A stretch of 64,000 nucleotides of DNA from Zea mays (lineage: Eukaryota > Streptophyta > Magnoliopsida > Poales > Poaceae). The notes under the pieces were generated by a model. That model saw nothing but the letters and a program-made list of their open reading frames with translations, was not told the DNA's origin and did not search any database. Location of the stretch: the NCBI RefSeq assembly GCF_902167145.1, contig NC_050097.1:44624095-44688094 (forward strand), written 5' to 3'. Made by a program: the position numbers and the translations under genes. Below, piece by piece: positions 46,323 to 55,392 of the stretch; the stretch's first letter is position 1, and each line of letters begins with the position of its first letter.

Positions 46323-47092
46323 TGCATGGGAAGGTGTCCGACTCCCAACCACCACGCGAGTTCACCGGAGGATCTCATTACCCAACTGGCGAAGATCGCG
46401 GAGGGAATAGGTGCGGCGGACGAGTTGTTACGAGGATTAGGAGCCTGAGCTCACGGTTGAAGAAGCCGACCAATATGGCCGACATGGCAGTGACGCAGAG
46501 CGAGAGGGAAAAGCTGCGACGCGGACCCACGAGTCAGGTAGTGCACGCGGGTGGCGGAAGCATGGGCTGTGCGCGCGTTAGAGAGGAAAAACAGCAATGG
46601 GCCGAATGTTAGGTTCCTGGCCCACGCGCCTTTCCTGTTTCTTTTTTTTATCTTTTCTTTCCTTTTCTCTTTTCTTTCCAATTTTAAATCAAGAATTTGA
46701 ATTTAAACTTTTGTGGCGAATTCGTAATCAAATTTTTGAATATATGATTTGAATAAATTATTATGGAATAACTTTTATTCATTTATTTTTTTTTGGTATT
46801 GTGTACTATTTTATCTTTCCTCCTCTACTTCAAACCCTAATTCTCCATTTAGGATTCAAACTTCATCTCAAGTCATTGTTTTATTTCTACTAGCATTATT
46901 ATTGTTATTTTCTCATCATATGCACACAAAAGAAAATCCCAGCATGATGCACAATTTAGTAGTATCTCTTGTTAATGGTTTATTTGTGTAAGTAATGTGT
47001 TCACATGAAATAATAGATAGAGATGACACCCCCATGTATACAAAGGGATAAATTTTTCTCCTTTTCGATTCTCTTAAAAAGTGGGTGTTACA

Positions 47093-49656
47093 CCACCTCA
47101 GCACCGACGACAGGAGCCATCTGCCCACCGGCGGATCCCCACTCGGATCCTCCCGAACGAGCGGAGCACCGACCTCCGCGCAGAGGCGCCATACCGGGGC
47201 AAAGGCAGGACAACCCCAGAACACGAACGTCGCCCTAGCAGCGCGCGACGTCTTGGGCGGTCCTCCGGTGCGCACGGCGCGACAACCGCCCTTGCGGCGA
47301 GAGGGGGCACCGGGAGCCGAGCCAGAGCCAGCTGAGCCAGCGAGCCCAACGCGCTGAAGCTGACGACGCTCGCCGCCGATCGGCCCCGCGTTGTTGGAGT
47401 CCGACCCTCCCGCTAGGCCGGTGAGCGCCCTCTCCCTTGAATGCTGAGGGAGAGGCTGACCCACGAACCCGCGCGGGAGGTAGAGCTCCGGCTCAGTCCG
47501 GCCTCCGCCCCAGCAAGGATGATGAAGATCCTTGAAGCTGAGGGCGGGACCAAGATCGCAGCCTGGCTTGCTTCTCCCCACCCAAGGGCTGGTGGTCACC
47601 GTCTTGGGTGACCACCGGCGAGGGGATGCGGCCGAGCTGCCTGATGAAAATCCTTGAAGCCGAACGATGGCTGAAAGGTACCAACTTCCGCGAAGTTGCG
47701 TTCCTCCAACGAACAAGGCGGAAAGATCACGGGTGTTCCCCATCCGGGGGCTCGGAAGGTGGAAAGACACGATGCATAAGGGAGAGCGAAGACATGGTTG
47801 CCTTTCAAGGGGGTCACCCTTCTTTTAAAGGCAACTCTCCCCACTTGCGTCCTCAGCCATCGCGAGCTGAGTCTTCTCCAACACGCTCCAAGGTCCTCCC
47901 CCTACGACCCGGGGGCTGGGTCCCATGCGTCATGCAAGCTGGCCCAGGGCAGAAGAAGCCAAACCGCCGTGCGCGGTGCGCGCAACTACCCAGCGGTTAC
48001 AAGCATTCCTCCACTTTCGCCCAGACCAGCGGGTGAAAGGGCGGACAGCCATGCAGGCGGCATGCAACCGCGCCAAGTGGGCGCACCCCTTCAACTCCAA
48101 CGCGCCCAGCATGGAGACCCAGGCCCACACATCATGCAACCGGCGCGCCGGTTGCTACGTGCGAGCAACTGCACCGCCACTCGCGCCACTACCGCGCCTC
48201 CTCGACTGCGGAACCAGTACCGTGACTCGAGGCAACCCTGCGTATGACCCAACAGTGCCAGCCAGGCGCATCGGTCACGGGTCAGTCAGCTGCGGGAGGA
48301 GGCGCAATGGTCGATACGACCAAAAATGGGCCGGCAGTAATGGCAGTGGCAGGCGAGCGGAAGCAGCGGTCACGTTGTCAGCCAAGCTCACGTCCCATCC
48401 AGGGACAACAAGGGAACCCTCTCTCACGACGTGAAGACGGCGCGCCCGTGTTCCGTTCCTCGAACGGCTCGCACGCACGCAACAGCTGCCCCGTGAACCA
48501 CTCGTCCCGTCGCATTAACTCTGCGGCAGGACATGCGGCACCTTTGGCAGGAGAAGCGGGCGACGCTTCGCCTTCGCCATAATGACCGCGTCAAAAAAGG
48601 TGCGCCACGTCATTCTATTTCGTATCCTTTTCCTTTTCCTCTTTCTCTCTCTTACAACAGGGACCGGGAAAGGGGATACCACGAAAGGGATCCTTCTCCG
48701 TGAAGGAAACGGGCCCCGAGCCCCCCTACTGATCAGAGGTTCGAAGGCTGGCCCCTCGAAGGGGTTCAACAGCCGCCTCAGAGCGCTCGGGCTCCGCGCC
48801 CGCTACTGTTCAGAGGTTCGAAGGCCGGCCCCTCGGAAGGGTTCAACGGCCGCCTTAGGCCACTCGGGCTCCGCGCCCACTACTGATCAGGGGTTCGTAG
48901 GCTGGCCCTCGAAGGTTTCACAGCCGCCTCAGACGAAGAGCGAGGGATGACCCTGGGTACGTTCAATACATAACCAAGGCTCGGGCTATGCTCCCGAGGT
49001 ACCCTAGGACATTTCCGAGACCAGCGGGAACGATCTTGTAACGGAATCCCATCAGAGGGAGGCATCGAGCCCTCGGACCCCGTCAAAAGGGGATCGGATC
49101 CGGCAGATCACCCGCAGCTACTTTTGGAGCACGCCTCCGGGCCTCTAGCCGACCCCTAACAAATGGGGCACGGGCGTCCACTCGGATTACCCGTCAGCAG
49201 CTCACTGGCGACACCATGTTCGGTGCCCTCCAAGGGCAACATGGCGCTTCTCCCCCCCTCCTCCTTGCGGAAAGGCGACGCAGGGGCGTATGTAAAAAAA
49301 GTCGAGTCTGTCCTTGACCGTCCTCTCGCTCTGTGCAGGGGCTCGGGGGCTGCTCTCGCAAACGCGGCGCCGGCCAAACCATTGACAGTGTCAACGTACC
49401 AGCTCGAGAACTTGGGACCCGACCGTGCACCCGGGCTACGGCCAGCTCGCATGAGGGAACAACCAGACCGGCCGAAGCATCGCAAAACGCATTAAGACCT
49501 CGAAGGAGTCAATCCACTCCTCCGAGGCCTCAGGGGCTACACCCGGCGGGTGCGCTCGCGCGCACCCACTGGAACAAAACGCAACCGAGAAAGGCCGGTC
49601 CCCTTGCAAAAAAGTGCGACAAAAAGCCTCCAAGCGAGTATTAACACTCCCTTCGA
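47093..49656 (+). other. T 3' non-coding region, second part, with three tandem 76-bp repeats
   Basis: Resumes after F. Three head-to-tail units starting CTACTG(A/T)TCAGAGGTTCGAAGG lie at 48726-48801, 48802-48877 and 48878-48937 (the last shortened). An antisense ORF covers about 47770-47093 (about 226 codons before it runs into F) and could be a remnant of an antisense extra ORF, but it has no recognised domain and its frame does not continue on the far side of F. Otherwise no gene. Confidence 0.55.
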
Positions 49657-49670
49657 GGATCGGGGGCTAC
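49657..49670 (+). other. Polypurine tract of T
   Basis: GATCGGGGGCTAC directly before the LTR start TGTCGGGGAC. Confidence 0.8.
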
Positions 49671-51397
49671 TGTCGGGGACCATAATTAGGGGTACCCCAA
49701 GACTCCTAATCTCAGCTGGTAACCCCCATCAGCACAAAGCTGCAAAGGCCTGATGGGGTGCGATTAAGCCAAGGTTCGGTCCACTCAAGGGACACGATCT
49801 CGCCTCGCCCGAGCCCAGCCTCGGGCAAGGGCAGCCGACCCCGGAGGATTCACGTCTCGCCCGAGGGCCCCCTCAAGCAACGAACACACCTTCGGCTCGC
49901 CCCAGGCCCAGTCTTCGCCAAGAAGCAACCTTGGCCCGATCGCCACGCCGACCGACCATATCGCAGGAGCATTTAATGCAAAAGTTGGCCTGACACCTTT
50001 ATCCTGACGCGCGCCCTTTAGTCAACAGAGCCGAAGTGACCGCAGTCACTTCGCCGCTCCACTGACCGGCATGACAAAAGGACAGCGCCACCTGCGCCGC
50101 TCCGACTGCTGCGCCACTCGACAGAGTGAGGCTGACAGCAGCCAAGTCCGGCCTCGAGCGCCATAGGAAGCTCCGCCTCGCCCGACCTAGGGCTCGGACT
50201 CGGGCTCAGTCCCGGAAGACAACGAACTCCGCCTCGCCCGACCCAGAGCTCGGACTCGAGCTCAGCCCCGGAAGACGATGAACTCCGCCTCGCCCGACCC
50301 AAGGCTCGGACTCGGGCTCAGCCCTGGAAGACGACGAACTCCGCCTCGCCCGACCCAGGGCTCGGACTCGGGCTCAGCCCCGGAAGACGACGAACTCCGC
50401 CTCGCCCGACCTAGGGCTCAGACTCGGGCTCAGCCCTGGAAGATGACGAACTCTGCCTCGCCCGACCCAGGGCTCGAACTCGGGCTCAGCCCCGGAAGAC
50501 GACAAACTCCGCCTCGCCCGACCCAGGGCTCGGACTCGGGCTCAGCCCCGGAAGACGACGAACTCCGCCTCGCCCGACCCAGGGCTCGGACTCGGGCTCA
50601 GCCCCGGAAGACGACGAACTCCGCCTCGCCCGACCCAGGGCTCGGACTCGACCTCGACCTCGACCTCGGAAGACAGACTCAACCTCGACCTCGGAGGAGC
50701 CTCCGCCTCGCCCTACCCAGGGCTCGGACCGACCACATCATAGGAGGGGCCATCATTACCCTACCCCTAGCTAACTCTGGCTACGGGGAACAAGACCGGC
50801 GTCCCATCTGGCTCGCCCCGGTAAACAAGTAATGATGGCGCCCCGCATGCTCCATGACGACGGCGGCTCTCAGCCCCCTTACGGAAGCAAGGAGACGACA
50901 GCAAGGACACGACAGCCCCGACAGCTGTCCTTCCGCCAGGCACCAGCGCTCCTCCGACGGCCACGACATCACACGAACAGGGTGCCAAAACCTCTCTGGC
51001 TGCCACGACGGCATGTACTTAGGGCACTAGCTCTTCTCCGCTAGACACGTTAGCACACTGCTACACCTCCCATTGTACACCTGGACCCTCTCCTTACGCC
51101 TATAAAAGGAAGGTCCAGGGCCCTCTTACAGAGGGTTGGCCGCACGGGGAAGGACGAGACGACGCTCGCGTAAGCCTCTTGCTCCCTCCCGCGTGGACGC
51201 TTGTAACCCCCTACTGCAAGCGCACCCGACCTGGGCGCGGGACAAACACGAAGGCCGCGGGTTTCCCATTTTACGCCTGTCTCCCTCCGGCTTCTTCCCC
51301 CCTTCGCGCTCCGTCTCGCGCCGACCCATCTGGGCTGGGGCACGCGGCGACAATTTACTCGTCGGTCCAGGGACCCCCCGGGTTCGAAACGCCGACA
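49671..51397 (+). repeat. 3' LTR of T (1727 bp)
   Basis: Begins TGTCGGGGACCATAATTAGG and ends TTCGAAACGCCGACA. TATAAAAG at 51101-51108. Contains a 56-bp tandem array in U3. It shows the uninterrupted site GGTAAACAAGTAATG (near 50821) where C inserted in the 5' LTR. Confidence 0.9.
50170..50725. repeat. 56-bp tandem array in T LTR U3 (about 9-10 units)
   Basis: Unit GAACTCCGCCTCGCCCGACC-CAGGGCTCGGACTCGGGCTC-AGCCCCGGAAGACGAC, starting near 50173, 50227, 50283, 50339, 50395, 50451, 50507, 50563, 50619 and, diverged, 50702. As 56 is not a multiple of three, an open frame through it repeats every 56 residues; this is not a gene. Confidence 0.88.
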
Positions 51398-52090
51398 AAG
51401 ATCTTCTCTTTAACGTTGATAGGAAAAAGCAAAGAAAGAGAGGGTGCTTCGCATGCGGGGAGAAGGGCCACTTTAGGGATAATTGTCCAACTATGGCCAA
51501 ACCCAAAAAGGAGAGGAGCAAAGGCAAGTCGCTAACAAGTGTCAGAACTTGGGATGATTCTTCAAGTGATGATGAACCTCCAAGGACGCGCAGCCACCGG
51601 TCCTCATCACGCTCATCATGGATTCACGGTCATCACATAAATGCCTTATGGCAAGAGGTAACAAAAGCATTCCATCCTCTAGTGATGAAAGTAGTAGTGA
51701 TGATGAAGGTGAGGGAAAGCCCTCCGTAGATGAGCTTGCGGAAGCTGTTAAATTTTTTCAGGATGTTTGCACTAAGCAAAAAGCTCAACTTAAAACTTTG
51801 AAAAATAAGTTGATTAGCTCCCAAAATTATTATAAAGGTTTGCTAGAAAAAAATGAAACTTTTGCAAATTTAAATAGTGAGCTATCAACTAAAATTGAGC
51901 TATTAGAGTCTAGTGCTCCATCCACTGCTACCGATGATGGCCTTATTAAAAAGAATGAAAAACTTAAGGCTAAGTTAGCTAGCTCTCAAGAAGCTATTGA
52001 AAATTTGCTAGGGAAAATGGAAATTCTTAGCATACACAACAATGAGCTAACTACTAAGATAGAAAACATTGGTAGCACCCCAGAAGTATC
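51398..52090 (+). pseudogene. Fragment of a Sirevirus-type Ty1/copia gag
   Basis: Nucleocapsid part: basic stretch NVDRKKQRKRG, then zinc knuckle CFACGEKGHFRDNC (C-x2-C-x4-H-x4-C), Ser/Asp-rich linker, a frameshift near 51615, then HKCLMARG and a Ser-rich stretch leading to a coiled coil (QKAQLKTLKNKLISSQNYY and after). Typical of grass Sirevirus gags. Cut on the left by T (flank AAGAT) and on the right by E (flank GTATC), so it is the host of both insertions and the oldest layer here. Confidence 0.82.
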
Positions 52091-52723
52091 TGTCGATGTT
52101 TCGGGTCCGACCGCGCACCTAGGGTTACCCCCCAAGGTGCTTTTAGGAGTAGGACGGTGTTACCGACTGTAGCTCGATGGTTCATGCTGGGCGCACGAGA
52201 AATAGTAGACAATGATGTACAGGTTCGGGCCGCTTTGAGATGCGTAACACCCTACGTCCTGGCTGCAATGCTTTATGCGATGGGTTACAAAGGAGTTCTC
52301 TAGTGCTGGAAAACGTAGAGAGCGGGGTGGATGGCTAAGTGATGAATGATGTCGATCGTCTTGAAGGGGTGCCCCCTAGGCTTTATATACTCGACCGAGG
52401 GGCATTACATGTGGATATGATAACAACGTGTGCCAAAGTAATAGTGAACTAACTGAGTCTATCTTCCTATAGTTCAGCCGACTCATCCTCGCTCAGTTCC
52501 GATGTACGGGGCCCCTGCGCGGGAAGGTCGGGTCACTGTTGCGATCACTGCTCGAATTTGTTGGGTCGTCTGGGCTTGCGCCGACCCGGCCTTGTGCTAA
52601 TCCGTTCCACTGGTCGTTCCTCCCAGGCCCACGAGGGGATGACCTTACGAATTATGGGGCCTTTGGGCCTTTCGTGAGGTCTTTTATCCTTCTAGTGGAC
52701 CCGGGGGATATCTGTCCCCCACA
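52091..52723 (-). repeat. 3' LTR of E (633 bp)
   Basis: Plus-strand ends TGTCGATG...CCCCCACA; on the minus strand it begins TGTGGGGGACAGATATCC and is preceded by the polypurine tract AGATCGGGGGCTTG (52724-52737). Size similar to the LTR of A. Confidence 0.8.
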
Positions 52724-52737
52724 AGCCCCCGATCTTT

Positions 52738-53861
52738 GGGCTGATTTTAGAATAAACGGCCCAAAGATCCTAGGTCCAGCTTGCAGTATTTGATTTTAAT
52801 AGGGAATGCTTTGGAAATAAGTCTGCCGGGCCACTGCTTCTGAATTCTGAGTGATCCGGTTAACACATTTTCTTTTTACTGTCTTCTTCTGCTATTATTC
52901 CTCGAAGTTTGGCGTTCTGTCTCAGGTTCATGCTTCGAAGGTCAGCATTTTGCACTGTTGGACTTCGAATTTCATTGGGTGTAGCCCCCGAGCTTCGAGT
53001 GGATTTTTGCAAACAATCCACTCGAAGGTCTTCACTTCAAGTATTATCAGAAACCACTTTCATCTTCTACTCGTGCTTTTTCAGAGGTCAGCCTTGTCTT
53101 AATTTTGCCTTGTGCTTTAGAGGTCAGCATTTTGCTTCTTCGGGGATGATGATTCATTGGGTGCACCCAATGGGTGTAGCCCCCGAGCTTCGAGTGAATT
53201 TTTGAAAATAATCCACTCGGAGGTCTTCATCTCATGGTCTCTTTTTTCCTTTAGGAATCATCCTTTTCTTTTGTCGAATGCCTTAGAGGTCAGCATTATG
53301 TCATCAATGTTATGCTTCAGAGGTCAGCATATATTTTTGTCTCTGAAGCCGAGTACACGATCTGCCCATATCTTGCTAGGTCTAGCAATTTATTTGATCT
53401 GCGACTGATTGGATGTTCGATAGATGGCCCTTGACTAGTCTTCATGTCACTTCGTGCTTTGATGCTTCTGTCGATTGGACTTGTACCTTATCGGCTATAT
53501 TTGGCTTTCCTTTGATCCTTGCTGATATCTCTCTTCTGTCTTGGAGTATTCATTGCATATACTGTATGGATGTGATAGTTTTGGAAAATATACTGATAAT
53601 TTCTTGGCGTCCCCCCTAATGGGTGTAGGCAAGGGACGGCTTGGTACGCTGAGCGTTTAGCAGACTGCTTCTGAGTAGTAACTTGATGTGACCGCAGGTG
53701 TAATCATATCGCCCGTGCAGTTGACTGGAGTCCCAATGGGTGTCGTGTTACGTGAAACGGCGTCAGCCGCCTGACGTGTCTTCAGATGGTTTGAATTGCA
53801 TATTGAATTTTTGTGACTGTTCGGTGGCCGTGGTAGGAGGTGAGCGGTTGCCTTCTTCTTC
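52738..53861. other. Non-coding region of E between 3' LTR and accessory locus
   Basis: No gene. Two copies of a segment with GTGTAGCCCCCGAGCTTCGA-GTG, then ATCCACTCG and GAGGTCTTCA, lie near 52975-53035 and 53170-53230, and several copies of AGAGGTCAGCATT near 52940, 53115 and 53285. The motif AGCCCCCGA is the complement of the E polypurine tract. Confidence 0.6.
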
Positions 53862-53869
53862 TATAAATA
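53862..53869 (+). promoter_or_regulatory. TATA box (TATAAATA) before the E accessory locus
   Basis: CTTCTATAAATAGTGC on the plus strand, 81 bases before the ATG at 53950; predicted start near 53895. It lies outside any LTR and opposite to E, so it would drive only the accessory locus. Confidence 0.6.
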
Positions 53870-53949
53870 GTGCTCTTGCTTCTCCGGCGTTTTTCACATT
53901 TCTTGTCACTGCTTGCTATTTCATCTCCTCTCCTTCCTTCCACTCCACC

Positions 53950-54399
53950 ATGGGCAAGAGCAAGAAAGGTGGTGGCTCTTCGCATCACTCGGGCGACAAG
54001 CGCAAGTGCGAGCCGACTCCTCCCTCAGAGGACTTCGGCGACTCGAAGTACTCGGAGGAGGAGTTCTCCTCTGAGTCCGAGGGCTCTCTGGCTCCTGCAT
54101 CTCCCCGGGCGTCGTCTGATGATTCAGACGACTCCCAGGGGATCGCCGCGGAGGTATGTACTTACATCCGGGTCGTCGAGCGTGCCAGGCTCGAGGGCTC
54201 GGATGAGTCAGAGTACTCCTCGGACGAGGAGAATTCCTCCGACTCGTCCGAGGAGGGCAGCGGCGGCGACGGCGGTGACGGCGACGACGACGGAGGCGAG
54301 GTGAAGGCGGCGGCGACAGCGGCAAGGGTGGCAGCGGCGACGGTGGCGGCGGCAGCAAGGGCAGCAGCAAGGCCAGTGGCTAGACGCCACTGGTTTTAG
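53950..54399 (+). CDS. Acidic Ser/Asp/Glu-rich protein of the E accessory locus
   Basis: 149 residues from ATG 53950 (context CACCATGGG, good for plants). Basic start MGKSKKGGGSSHHSGDKRK, then acidic serine-rich blocks (SEEEFSSESEGS, SSDDSDDSQG, SDEENSSDSSEEGSGGDGG) and an alanine-rich end. No family recognised; the composition resembles disordered nuclear proteins. It follows a TATA box at 53862. It may be the first part of a larger spliced transcript or a separate gene. 54400-54700 downstream is AT-rich without a gene. Confidence 0.5.
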   Translation: MGKSKKGGGSSHHSGDKRKCEPTPPSEDFGDSKYSEEEFSSESEGSLAPASPRASSDDSDDSQGIAAEVCTYIRVVERARLEGSDESEYSSDEENSSDSSEEGSGGDGGDGDDDGGEVKAAATAARVAAATVAAAARAAARPVARRHWF

Positions 54400-54699
54400 A
54401 TGTTAGTGTAGATTAGTAGTAGAAATAGTATTAGCGAAATAATGTAGTAGTAGCTAGTAGTATAGTTAGTTAAATGTAATGTAGTAGAAGGGAAAGCATC
54501 AGCTCATAATGAGTTGATTTGTAAGTTCGGTAGTACTTCCCGTATAATGGAGAATGATTTCGATCCCTCTTGTGTGTATCATTCTGCCTTCTTGCTGATC
54601 GTCGATTGTGTTAACGCCTACTGCAGAGGCTGTTTTTGAACGTAATGCTTGAGTAGCGGCTTAGAATCGTTGAGCCTTGCTTCAGACTGCCTCCTTCAC

Positions 54700-55245
54700 G
54701 ATGCCAGCGCTTTAGTGGTGGTGGCCGAGTGATTATCAGCGAGGTTGGGGCTTTTAGAGGTGATAGCTGAGCGATAGCGGGCCGCGTCGGTGTTTTAGAA
54801 ATAACGACCGAGCGGTTACTAGCGATGTCGGCGTTTTAGAGGTAACAGCCGGATCTTCTGGAGTCATGTCACTGTTTTGGGGATAACAGCTGAGTGATTA
54901 CTGGCGACGTCGGTGTTTTAGAAGTAACAACCGAGTGATAATGGACCACGTTGGCCGCTTTGAAAGTAGTGGTTGAGTGAAGTCAGATAACGCCAGCGTT
55001 TTTAGAAACAACAGCTGAGTCAATTTGGGCCGCGTCGGCCGTTTTGGAAATAACGACCGAGTGATGACATGGCACGCCAGCGTTTTAGAAACAACAGTTG
55101 GGTGATGACATGGCGCGCTAGCATTTTAGAAATAACGACTGGGTGATGACATGGCACGCCAGCGTTTTAGAAATAACGACTGTGTGATGACTTGGCACGC
55201 CAGTGTTTTAGAAATAATGGCTGGGTGATGACTAGGCACTTTTTA
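54700..55245. repeat. Tandem array, about 46-50 bp unit, about 11 copies
   Basis: Degenerate units around GCCAGCGTTTTAGAAATAACGA-CTGGGTGATGACATGGCAC. The rightmost four or five copies are most alike. Lies just before the antisense accessory gene of E. Confidence 0.75.
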
Positions 55246-55392
55246 GAAATGGCATCTGGCCCGGGAAAACCCCATATGTACTGCACTGTCGCACGCCTCC
55301 GTGCTCCGTGCCCTAGTTTCTGCTTTTCTGCATCCAGGCTTTCTCTGCTTTCCTGCAATATTGCTTCCGCTCCGCTCGCTAGCGAGGTTGAG

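Larger units (their letters stand above)
43789..47092 (-). mobile_element. Solo LTR of family F (3304 bp)
   Basis: Starts TGTCACACCCGGATTTTAGG and ends GTGGGTGTTACA, with a perfect CCACC duplication on both sides (43784-43788 and 47093-47097). No primer site, polypurine tract or coding region, hence a solo LTR from LTR-LTR recombination. The ends and an internal block (CCGTGAGCACGGCT near 44375, compare 21736) resemble D, so F is a related family read on the minus strand. 45130-45600 is AT-rich; 45600-46600 is GC-rich. Confidence 0.92.
35746..51397 (+). mobile_element. Element T: Huck-like Tat-lineage Ty3/gypsy element, decayed
   Basis: 5' LTR remainder, primer site, gag-protease, RT with its core deleted, RNase H, integrase without chromodomain, a long 3' non-coding region, polypurine tract and full 3' LTR. 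About 12.3 kb once the F solo LTR is removed. The 5' LTR remainder and 3' LTR differ at about 12 of 573 positions by hand (about 2%). The right flank is AAGAT in a Sirevirus gag; the left flank is off-window. I recognise the LTR start and its CGCCTCGCCCGACCC repeat as like maize Huck, from memory only. Confidence 0.85.

Noticed and set aside
50278..50832. 184-codon ORF with a 56-residue internal repeat
   Set aside because: It is the 56-bp LTR tandem array read in rotating frames, not a protein gene.
54700..55245. CRISPR-like appearance of the tandem arrays (also 58869-59480)
   Set aside because: Units are head to tail and degenerate, with no constant-repeat/variable-spacer pattern, in a plant retrotransposon.
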